Shown piece by piece: positions 32,201 to 44,200 of a stretch of 64,000 bases of DNA. This stretch comes from Sacculina carcini. Its lineage: Eukaryota; Arthropoda; Thecostraca; Sacculinidae. The stretch spans positions 8,740,001 through 8,804,000 of the forward strand of contig OU696571.1 in assembly GCA_916048095.2 (NCBI GenBank). The letters are read 5' to 3'. The position numbers and the translations under genes were made by a program. The notes below the pieces were generated by a model. That model did no database searches and had not been told where the DNA came from. It saw only the letters and a list, made by a program, of their open reading frames with translations. Every line of letters starts with the position of its first letter. The stretch's first letter is position 1.

Positions 32201-35200
32201 TCATTGTACCTGCCTCCTGGTCGCCGGTTCCCAAGGGCTGACGTCGAGTTTTTAATCAGTTCACTTCCACCCCCTTTTTATGTGTTAGGCGATTTTAATG
32301 CTCACAGCCCTTTTTGGGGTTGTGATGCATATTGTAGCCGTGGTTTTATTATGGAGGATATTTTAACTGTTTTAGACATAGGTATTTTTAACACAGGCAC
32401 ATATACGCATTTCACCATGCCATCGGGAAGCATGTCTGCTCTGGACCTCAGTCTGTGCAGTCCCAGTCTGCAGGCATCCACGAGCTGGACCGTTGAGAAC
32501 AGTCTGTATGGGAGTGACCACTTCCCTGTAGGATCTGTCTCAATGAGGTACCTAGGTTGGGAACACGACCACCGAGATGGAATTTCAAACGAGCTGATTG
32601 GGTCCGCTATGATTGCTTGACACTGGAAGCCATGGGCAACCCCACACTTCGACCCAGCGTCGAAGATTTTACTTCCATTGTCACCTGTGTCAAACAGAGC
32701 ATTCCGCGTACGGCATCGCGTCCCCGGCGGCGTCCTGTCCCTTGGTGGACAGACGCGTGTTCTGCGGCGTTGCGAGAGCGACGTCGGTTCTGGGGTCGCT
32801 TCCGGCGCAACAGCACGGTGGCAAACATGCTTTGCTTTCGCCACGCTCGAGCACAAGCTCGATGGACCTTTCGCGAGGCGAAGCGGGCCTCGTGGGTGTC
32901 CTATGTGTCCAGCATTAATCGAAATTGTCCTATATCCACCATATGGGACCGTATAAAGCGCATCTCTGGGAAGTACCGTCCCACTCCACTGCCTTCTCTG
33001 AAGACCAGTGGCGTGGACGTGATAAATCCGGAGCATGTTGCTGACGAAATTGGCCTAGCGGGAAAATGGTTTGCAGACGGCTGGTATGGTTTCTTGAACG
33101 CGGTCGGCTGTTCAATGATGCTCAGTGCGGATTTCGCCAGGGTCGCTCGACGTTAGACCACTTGGTGACCATTGACTCTAGAGTACGTGAAAGTTTCGCG
33201 CGAGGTCACCACGTCGGGGCGATATTCTTTGACATCGATAAGGCATATGACGCCACATGGCGACATGGTATTTTTCGCAAACTGCATCCCTGTGGTGTCA
33301 GAGGCAACATGGGGAGTTTCGTGCACAATTTCCTTTTGCACCGCACATTCTGTGTGCGTGTGGGAACTCCCTGTCTCGTCCGTTCGATCAGGCAGAAGGC
33401 GTTCCACAGGGTAGTGTGCTCAGCGTGGCCCTTTTTGCCATAATGATCAACGACATTGACAATCATTTGCCTCCCTCGATTGGACGGTCTCTATTTGTGG
33501 ACGACTTCGCCGTTTGGTGTTCTTCCCGCAGCACTGTTGCTGTCCAGCGTCAACTGCAGCTGGCGGTGAATAAAATAGAGACTTGGGGAACGCGTAACGG
33601 CTTCCGCTTCTCGACGTCCAAAACGGTCGGTGTACACTTCTGCCGCTGTCGAGGTGCCTGCCCTGACATGGAAGTGGAATTGTACGGCAGTGCTGTCTCA
33701 TTCCAACGCACGTTTCGGTTTTTAGGGGTCACGTTGGACTCGCGCTTGACCTACACCGACCATATTTCACAGCTGAGAACCACATGTCTAAAGGCACTGA
33801 ATATGCTGACGACTGTTTCCCGCATGCGGTATGGAGCAGATCGACAGTCCCTTCTCCTTCTGTACCGCTCGTTAGTCAGGTCGCGTCTCGATTACGCAAG
33901 CATCGTGTATGATCTGGCTTCGGAGTCAGCAAAAAGCCGTTTGAATGTCGTACACCAAGCAGGGATACGCATTGCCACCGGCGCGTTTCGCACGTCGCCA
34001 ATCGTCAGTCTCCTTGTTGAGGCTGATGAGGCTCCGCTGGCGCTCCTTCGTCAAGAGCTGGACATGCGTTATTCTTGCAAGCTGGTAAGCACCCATGAAA
34101 ACCACGCGTATTACGTGGTATTTTCCCAGCATCCTTACATCATTATCCTTACATCATTATCCTTACATCCTCTTATACAGAGGATTTTTATCTCTCTTGA
34201 CATCATCTATCACCAGGGCAAGCGTGTAAAGTTCTGCTGGATTCCGGCCCATATTGGTATTTTGGGCAACGAGCGAGCTGACAGAGCCGCAAAAAGAGCT
34301 GCTGAACGAGACTTTTATTCATTTTATTTTAACTTTCCCATTCCGTATTCGGACTTTTATCCTATTATACATCGTTTCATCCGTTCTCGCTGGCAGCTCT
34401 CCTGGGACGAATGTGGTACTAACAAACTAAAAGCAGTGGAGCCCGAAATCGGACATTGTATGTGCTCTTATCGCCGGAAGCTCCGAAGCTCAGTGCTCTT
34501 TTCAGGCGCTTGGTGAAGACTGGTTCGTTTCCATCATGTTGGCGGGTTGCGAATATCACGCCCATACCAAAAGGAACCAATTCAGCTGATGTTGCAAACT
34601 ACCGGCCAATATCAATTACGCCGATTCTGTCCAAAATATTCGAGCACTTGATATCTTCCAGACTGTCCAAGTACCTGGAGAGCAACAATCTGCTGTCGGA
34701 AAACCAATTTGCATACCGCAAAAAAACTCAGCACGACTGACGCTCTGCTTACTATCACGCATGAGCTCCAGCAAGTGCTAGACAAAGGCAGTGAAGCCTG
34801 GATTGTGCAGTTGGATTTCTCGGCAGTATTTGACCGTGTGAGCCACTAGGGCTTGTTGCAAAAACTGAGAAACATTGGAGTCGGCGGCCGTTTGGTAAGT
34901 GTTTTGCATCAATTTATATCCAATCGCGTACAACGTGTTGCCATCGATGGAGCATACAGTGGCTGGCAGAGCATTGTGTCCGGTGTCCCGCAGGGAAGTG
35001 TGTTGGGTCCTATTTTGTTCAACATTTACACCGCTGACCTGTACACAACCACACGCAACCCTGTATATGGATATGCTGATGATATCACCTTGATGGCTGT
35101 AATTTCATCTCCTTCGGACAGACCACAGGTGCGTCAAACGGTCAACGACGATCTCAGCAGCGTCCTGAAGTGGTGTGAGAGGTGGAATATGATGCTGAAC

Positions 35201-38200
35201 ACTTCGAAATCTAAATGCTTGTTGGTTTCGAGGTCACGTACCGTTCAGCCTTCACATGGAGCTATCCTCATAAATGACGCCCAACTCAACGTGTGTGATG
35301 AGCTCAAAATATTGGGAGTACATGTAGACTCAAAGCTGACGTTTGAGAGTCACATTCGGAAGCTAGTTTGTTCGGCATCGCGGAAACTGGGAATTATAAG
35401 AAAGGCATATCGGATGTTCGGTAGCAGCACAATCTCAAAAAGTTGTTTTCGCTGTTTCATTTTGCCAATTCTGGAGTACTGCGCCCCCGTGTGGTCTTCT
35501 GCTGCGGATTGTCACCTCAATCTCATCAACAGAACTTGCAAGTTCCTCTGTGGTGACTTGGTTCTTGGTGATCTTTGCCATCGTCGAAAGGTCAGCAGCG
35601 TGTGCATGCTGTACAAGATCAAGCACAACGACCATCATCCGATGAGCAAGTCAATTCCTGATGATTTCGTGGCAGCAAGAAGCACACGGTTTACATCCAA
35701 ACAGCATTCCCAGTGCATGGCTCCAATTCGTTGTCGTACAAAGCAATTCCAACGTTGCTTTCTTCCGGCCACTGTGTCTACTTGGAACACGTTGAAGGAG
35801 GAGGCTTTCTCGCAGAACAATTTGAACAAATTCAAGGCCAAAGTAAATGAAATGCTACTGAAAGAGCGGAATTGACTGTTGAGTCTTATTAATTGTATAT
35901 TTATTCATATTTATTGTTATTTATTCATGCTTATTGTTATTTATTTTCTATTTATTTATATTTATTCCTATTTTACTCTCTATTTATTACTATTTATTAT
36001 TGGTTGTTGTTATTTATTAAATTATACTTTTACTCAGTGCTGGCTGTTGTTGTTTATTGAATCATATTTATTGTTGTTGCTGTTTATTGAATCATATTTA
36101 TTGTTTTTGTTGTTTATTGAATCATATTTATTGTTGTTGCTGTTTATTGAATCATATTTATTGTTGTTGTTGTTTATTGAATCATATTTATTGTTGTTGC
36201 TGTTTATTCAATCATATTTATTGTTGTTGTTGTTTATTGAATCATATTTATTGGTGTTATTGTTTATTGAATCATATTTATTTGTGTTGTTGTTACTTAG
36301 TGAATCATATTTATATTTATTGTTGGATGTTTCTGATTGAATCATATGTATTGTTCTTGATTGTCATTTATTACTTATTTATTAATATTTATTCATATTG
36401 ATGGCTGTTATTTACTGAATCACATATTTATTGTTGATTGTTATTATTTATTATTTATTGAGGAACATGGGCGGTACTAGGGTGGTAATAGTGCTTGCAC
36501 TCTTCCCATGCTACTGGATTTGCCTGTAATTAATAATAATAATAATAAAAGGAAGAGGTCCGAGGAGGTGGCGCTCTGTCGTCTGCGTGTGGGTCACACG
36601 TACGACACGCATCGCCATCTTCTACTCGGACAACCTGAGCCCACGTGCAGCGCATGTAATGCACGTCTCTCCGTGCAACACATCCTGGTGGAATGTCCAT
36701 CATTCTCAGAGGCGCGTCAACGTTGTCTTGGATCCGTTCGGACTATTGACGAGGTTTTAGGACATGAGCAATCGGCGGTCATTGAGGGCCGCATTTTTTA
36801 ATTTTTTTACTGCTTTTGCCTTTTAAAACTATTTATTGATTTTTATTCTTCCGACTTTCATATTCATATCATTCACCCTAACTCTTATTTATTTCATCGC
36901 TCCATTACGTTCATTTGCATAGTTCTTGTTTAATTTAGCTAACAACAGACTGGGGGGTGCCATATGGTCCTAGAGGCCGGTGCACCCCAAAAAACCCAAT
37001 AATCAATCAATTAAGCTCGAACACTTTACAAAATACGTGTTGTAGTGACAACTCAATAATGGAATACCTGTCTTTACTGCCGAATATAAGTCTATTGTTA
37101 ATGGAATCTAGATCCACAGTTTGGGTTCTTATAGGCATTTTTCAAATTTGAGATTTATATCGAAGGTGCCTGAGAATATACTACTCGATCAATCATGGGA
37201 GCACCTTGATGAATTCGATGTTGTTACTTACAACCAATCTGCATATAGAGTTGTATTCCACCAAACTATATTATGCGGACTGGTGAATGCTCTGGTGTCA
37301 CGGCGAACATGCAGGGGCCAAAATCCACGTTTGTCAGATGATACTGACCTCTGTTAAGCGTTACATCTGCCTCCAGCCGACACCAGATTCGTCCACCCTC
37401 AGATCTCCAGGTCGATGGCTGGACGGCTTCGGGTCAATCCACTGACACTGAACCCACTTTTTGACTCAATTTTGCACCTGGTACCTTGTATTGACCGGGT
37501 GTATCAATCTCGCCAACGGGAGAGTCCTCTTCACTCCATAATGATGTACATGTGTGATGCCAAACGACTCTTAATATGTGGCTTTATGTTGCTGAAAACG
37601 CGACACAAGAAACGACTTACGAAAAATACCACATTCACACTAAAACTGACAATATGCGACCTGTGATACACAATACAACTGAACTTCTAACACACAGGCA
37701 CAGGCACACACACAAACACACATACAAGTCACACACGCACTCATACAGGCTCACATACTTCCATACACTAGCGAACAACACACACGCACATACATACAGA
37801 TAATACGCAAACGGCAGTGGCGAGTCAAAAACAAACAAACAAACAATATATTTGATAAAGTCAACATTACACAATAGTATCACATCTCTTCCCCCTTTTT
37901 GAAATTGATTACGCCGAACAGTTAGAATGATAGTACATCAACCGATCGGGAGGCTTGCTGATTCGAGTCGAGCTCCTTAGAGAAACCGGAGAGTGATCCG
38001 CCGTTCGTCTTTCTTGAGGACAGTTGTGTGGTTGAAACTCTTGTTTCCTTCTCTCTCCGACAAGTTTCCCTCCGTTGCAAACGGGGTTTCCAGTCCGCTC
38101 TAAGGTGCCTCCGATGTTGTGTTGACTGGAGAAGCGGACTGAATTATTGTCTGATGCTCAGCGGCGACGGGAACATTATCTGCGCTGGGGGGTTATAATT

Positions 38201-41200
38201 CTGCCGCCTTAGCTGCCGCGTGTGGTAAATGCCGACTAAAGACAGACTTGTCTGGTCAGGTCTTGGCCTGCTACTGGTAACATGTAACCCGGCACAACCA
38301 GACACATAGTCGCAATGTCGGCGACTAATCCGGTTCCTCCACTAGCCTATATCCACCATAGGGGCCGTATAAAGCGCATATCTGGGATGTACCGTCCCAC
38401 CCCAATGCATTATCTGAAGATCAGTGGTGTGGACGTGATAGATGCGGAGCATGTTGCCGAAGAAATTGGCCCATATTTAGATGTCGTGCGAACGTGGAAG
38501 ACCCTGTTTTTGCAGCGATCAAACAACAGTGCGAGAGATCACCCGTTGATTTCTCCACTGACTGTCAGCTGCCAATCAACAACGATTTATCTGTACATGA
38601 GCTGACAACAGCCTTGTTATCGCTTCGCGATGTGGCTGAAGGCCCTGATGAGGTTCACAACCTCATGCTGAAACGGTTGTCGCCCGCAGTGATGTCCACC
38701 CTGATGCATCAATGATATGTGGCATGGTGGGCAGTTTCCAGCCTCTTTCCGACAGGCGATCGTGATACCCATCACGAAACAGGGCAAATCGGTTGATCAC
38801 CCGTCTGACTATCGCCCGATATGGCTGACCTCGAGTCTCTGCAAACTGTTTGAGAAAATGGTTTACAGACGGCTGGTATGGTTTATGGAACGCGGTCGGC
38901 TGTTCAATGATGCTCAGTGCGGATTTCGCCACGGTCGTTCAACGTTGGACCACTTTGTGACCATTGACTCTCGCGTACGTGAAAGTTTCACGCGAGGTCA
39001 CCACGTCGGGGCGATATTTTTTGACATCGAAAAGGCATATGACACCACATGGCGACATGGAATTCCTGGCAAACTACATCGCTGTGGTGTCAGAGGCAAC
39101 ATGGGATGTTTGTACAAAATTTATCTTGCACCGCACATTCTGTGTGCGTGTGGGGAACTCCCTGTCTCATCCTTTCGATCAGGCAGAAGGCGTTCTACAG
39201 GGTAGTGTGCTCAGCGTGGCCCTTTTGCCATTATCATCAACGACATTGACGAATACATCTTAACGAGGTATCTGGGCTGGAGACTCGACTACCGAAATGA
39301 AATTTTGAAAGCTGATTGGGTTCGCTATGATGCCCTGATATGCGAAGCCATTGTTGCTACCAACTTTCGACCTACGCTCGATTGTATATCTGAGGTCATC
39401 GTCGCCTGTGATGAACAATGCATCCCACGCACGTCCTGATCTCCGAAATTTTGTCCTGTTCCTTGGTGGACAGAAGCCTGCTCGGAGATGCTCAGCGATC
39501 CTCGGCGATGCTGGAGACGATTCCGGCAGAACAGCACAGATTCAAATATGATCAGCTTCCGCCGCGCGAGCGCCTGTGCTCGGTGCACATTTCGCGAGCC
39601 GAAGCGGACATCATGGGTGGCATATATATCGGGAATATATCGACATTGTCCCGTATCCACCGTATGGGAAAGAATGAGGCGAATTGCAGGCAAATACCGC
39701 CCCACGTTACCTTCTTTGAAGATTGATGGTGTGGATGTGATTCACATCCACACCGTAAACACATGTGATCGACCCTGTCAGTATTGCCGATGAATTCGGC
39801 CGATTTCTAGCGGAGCGCTGCCGTGCAAACGTCGATCCCGTATTTGCGACCCACACACAGCGGTGTGAAGAATCGCCCATCGATTTCTCCACTGCAGTTC
39901 AGCCTTCATACAATCGCGATTTCACTGCATCCGAACTGTACACCGCTCTGAAGTATCTTCGAGACGTGGCAGAAGGCCCTTACCTCAACATTCTCCTATA
40001 TATCATCCTCAACATCATGCTGAAACGCTTGCCCGCTCCCATGATGTGTGAGTTGTTGCAGGCGTTTAACACTCTGTGACAGCGAGCGCAGTTTCCGGAT
40101 GCTTGGGGCGAGGCTGTTCGGGTGACACCCCTTCATATTATCGCCCGATCTCACTCACTTCCTGTCTGTGCAAGCTCTTTGAGAAGATTGTGTGCAGTCG
40201 ACTGTGCTGGTTCTTGGAACACGGTCGGCTGATTAATCCAGTTCAATGCCGATTTCGCCGGGGTCATTCGACCATTGACCAATTGGTGGCGATCGACACT
40301 CGCGTTCGTGAGAGTTTTTCGCGTGGTCACCATGTCGGGGAAATATTTTTCGATATTGAAAAGGCATATAACACCACATGACGCCATGGTATCATGGCCA
40401 AACTCTATAGCCTGCGTGTTAAAGTCAACATGGGGCATTTCATTCAAGGCTTCTTCTCCGACCGCAACCTCGGTGCGAGTCGCGAATTCAACGTCGCGTC
40501 TTTTCTATCAGTTGGAGGGCGTCCCGCAGGGTAGTGTACTCAGCGTGGCTCCCTTCGCCATTATGATCAATGACGTTGACGCGTGCCTGCCTCCATCCAT
40601 TGGGCGGCAGTTGCAGTAACGGCAGTAACGGCAGTTGCAGTTGGCGGTCAACGGAGTTGAGGCTTGGGGAACCATAAATGGCTTCCAGTTCTCGACGTCC
40701 AAAACGGCCAGCATACACTGGCACACTGGCATACACAGCATACTGCCGCCGTCTAGGTGCCTGTCCGGATATGCAAGTCAGTCTGTACGGCAGCGCTGTT
40801 TCATTCCAGCTCACGTTTCGGTTTTTGGGTGTAACGCTGGACTCACGTTTAACCTATGCCGAACATATCTCACTGCTTAGGGCCACTGGTTTCAAGGTGT
40901 TGAACGTCCTGAAAACCGTCTCCCGAATGCGTTATGGAGCAGATCGCCGGTCTTTGCTCCTTTTATACCGCTCATTAGACAGGTCGCTTCTCGCACGCAT
41001 TACGCATGCGTTGTATATGATCTGGCTTCGGAATCAGTAAAAAGCCGCCTTGATGGAATACACCACGCAGGGGTTCGCATTGCTACTGGTGCGTTCCGCA
41101 CGACGCCCATCTCCAGTCTCCTATTGAGGCGGATGAAGCTCCTTTGGCGCTCCGGCGTCAAGAGCTGGTCATGCGATAGTCCTGCAAAATATCACAATAC

Positions 41201-44200
41201 ACGGATAACCCTGCATACTCAGCCATTCACTTGAACAACCATGCAGAGCTGAAGCGGCCACACCCCACCAGTGCGCTGCAGTGCTGCTAAAAAAACAAGG
41301 AATTTGTTTCTAAATGCGGAATAAGAGACAGCGACGTTATGCGGGTGAAATACATGGTGGAGTCACCCTGGGAAATATTCACACCTCAGGTTGACACTAT
41401 ATTAGCAGCTCTGCCCAAAAGTCGTACGCTTCCATGTGCGCTTTTAACGGAGGCACTTGGTCGCATTCGTAGTTACGAGGGGTATACTGCCGTGTACACC
41501 GATGGCTCGGAACTGTCAAGTGGTGTTGGAAGTGCGTTTGTAAGTGGAGGTACATGCCGCTCACGTCCGCTGCCACGGAGCGCCTCCATTTACACGGCTG
41601 AATTGTACACGATCATACTTGCCCTGCTTTTTATTCGCTCATCTTATCAATCATGTTTTATCAATCATGTATTCTCTCTGACTCCAATATCATCCATCCC
41701 AAGCTTTAAATTCACCCATTTATATAACGCATTCACATAATGCATAATCGGCTTCATCAGCAGGGCAAGCGCGTAGTATTGTGTCGGATTCCGGCCCACG
41801 TTGGTATTGTGGGTAATGAGCGGGCCGACAAAGCCGCAAAGTGCGCTGCCGCCCGCACGTTTTGCTCACATTATTTTAATTTTTCTGTTCCGTTTTCGGA
41901 CATGAATCAAATCATTCAATTTATTCGATTGCGGTGGCAGCGTGTTTGGGATGAAAGTGGTCCTCAAAAGCTAAATGCAGTAAAGCCTGAGATAGGACAT
42001 TGGACGTGCAGTTATCGCCGGAAGAGGACATTGGACGTGCAGTTATCGCCGGAGTTGGCGCTGTGCCGACTTCGTGTCGGTCACACATACAGCACCCATC
42101 ACTACCTACTGCTTGGACAGCCACAGCCTGTGTGTGGTGCATGTAACGCACCTCTATCCGTGGTACACGTCTTGGGGGAATGCCCTAATCACGAATTGAG
42201 CCGTCGCCGATTGTTTGGTGGACATTATGTTATGGACGAGATTATTGGACAGAACGCCGCTGTCGTTTTTGACGGTCGGCTGTTTGCTCTCATTGAATTA
42301 TTGCAGTTTAGCGTTATTTTTACACAAAATCAATCATGATGTATGACTCCGATTTATACGGTCAATGTCAATAAATTTATTTACGATTTATTTACATTGA
42401 CTCAATCATGACATATTTGTGTATTTTTGGTTTTCATTTATCTTCATGTTTCATTGACTTGGGGGCGACATATGGTCTGACAGGCCGGTGCGCCCCTTAA
42501 ACACCAATTATCATCATCATCTAACAAGATAATCGGTGTTCTGTAATTGGCGATTGTTCCTATGGACCTTAGTGCACTCCTGTTTGAGGCACTTTTCATC
42601 GCATCATCATAGACTGGTTTATCCACTGAACGACGTCCGGCCCTTCATTGAATTGTGGCGGGATGTCATGAAACTACAGATTTGACATCGTGGCAAAATG
42701 CCTTCTAATGTAGTTGTGGTGTGTGATCCCTTGTGTGACGGTGTGAGCGTGGATGCGTGTTGGGAGTCGTGTTCGATGCGTTGTCGGGAGTGGTGTGACG
42801 TCTTGTAGACGCGCGTGGGGCAGTGATGCCCACGCGCGCCTGTCTGATATATATTTTATTGTTTTGTTGTTTACAGTGCTCAACGATAATGCACATATGA
42901 GTGATGTAAAAATTCCCACGGAATTTCAATTACTAGACACACCAGATTACACAGCCCGGCAACAAAGTGCTAACTGCGACGACACGAAACCCTCTCACTA
43001 ATACGCTTGCTCAGTCCACACTACTCGATCAAGGTACCAAATACACTGCACTCACACGCTCCATATTCCCCTAGTTACACAGTGGCCAACAGAGTTCAGT
43101 ACACACGCACACACACGTGCACTTGCACACCATATGCCTGTACAACCAGTGCTGCGCATACAGACACGCATGCATTCACAAACATACATATTCTGCCCGC
43201 TTGCTCACAGAAGCATCATCAAACATCATCACACATACACACTATTAGCACAATAATATACCACAGTAGGAAAGGCGGAACGCGTTTCTGGAGTTTCTGG
43301 AAAGCGGTCGGCTGTTCAATGATGTTCAGTGCGGATTTCGCCAGGGTCGTTGAACGTTAGATCACTTGGTGACCAACGACTCTCGCGTACGTGAAAGTTT
43401 CACACGAGGTCACCATGTCGGGACGATATTTTTTTATATCGAAATGCATATGACACCACATGGCGACAATTATAATTTATATTCGTGTTTCATTGACTGT
43501 GGGGCGCCATATGGTACGACAGGCCGGTGCACCCCTTAAAAACCAATTATCGTCATCATCAACACATGGCAGCATGGAATTCTTTGCAAACTGCATCGCT
43601 GTGGTGTCAGAGGAAACATGGGTACACAATTTCCTCTTGCACCGCACATTCTGTGTGCGTATGGGGAACTCCCTGTCTCGTCCGTTCGACCAAGCAGAAG
43701 GCGTTCCACAGGGCAGTGTGCTCAGCGTGACCCTTTTTCCCATTATGATCAACGACGATGACGTACATTTGCCCCCTAGATTGTACGGTCTCTGTTTGTG
43801 GACGACTTTGTCATATGGTGTTCATCCCGCAGCACTATCGCTGTGCAGCTTCAGCTGGCAGTGAACACAATAGACTTGTGGAATGCGTAACGGCTTCCGC
43901 TTCTCGACGACCAAAACGGTCGCTGTACATTTCTGCAGCCGTCGAGGTGCCTGCCCTGCCATGTAAGTGGAATTGTACGGCAGTGCTGTCTCATTCCAAC
44001 GCACGGTTCGTTTTTCAGGGGTCACGTTGGACTCGCGCTTGACCTACACCGACCACATTTCCTGTGCCTCAGTGTTCTGTGCTGTTTTGCAACCAAATGA
44101 AGACACTGTTGGAGTCATGCGGGATGAGTGCTAACGACGTCACCAGGCAAGAATACACGGCGGAGTCAGCTTGGGAATTTTGTCACACCCGAGGTTGACG

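Larger units (their letters stand above)
34481..36550 (+). mobile_element. 5'-truncated LINE inserted in I copy A, with TSD
   Basis: GGAAG flanks both sides (34476-34480, 36551-36555), and the joined flanks TATCGCCGGAAG + AGG match the undisturbed site in copy C at about 42014. It begins inside RT, has a repeat-rich 3' UTR and ends in (AAT)n plus AAAA. That is a normal 5'-truncated target-primed insertion. It is younger than copy A. Confidence 0.9.
29391..37014 (+). mobile_element. I-clade LINE copy A, damaged, carrying a second LINE
   Basis: Order: 5' leader (29391-30150), ORF1 (30152-31812), ORF2 (31898-34480), an inserted LINE (34481-36550), the ORF2 C-terminus (36556-36801) and a 3' end with hairpin (about 36949-36988). 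The leader begins CCCCCTGCGGTAGGGGG and contains GTCGTAAAAGGCGACTAAA, a motif resembling those found at the 5' end of arthropod non-LTR elements. ORF2 encodes EN, RT and traces of RNase H, as in the I clade. Deletions and frameshifts make it inactive. It lies in sense orientation within UFC1 intron 1. Confidence 0.85.

Noticed and set aside
35879..36401. Hydrophobic 153- and 114-residue ORFs rich in Tyr/Leu/Cys
   Set aside because: Translations of the 30-bp tandem repeats in a LINE 3' UTR.
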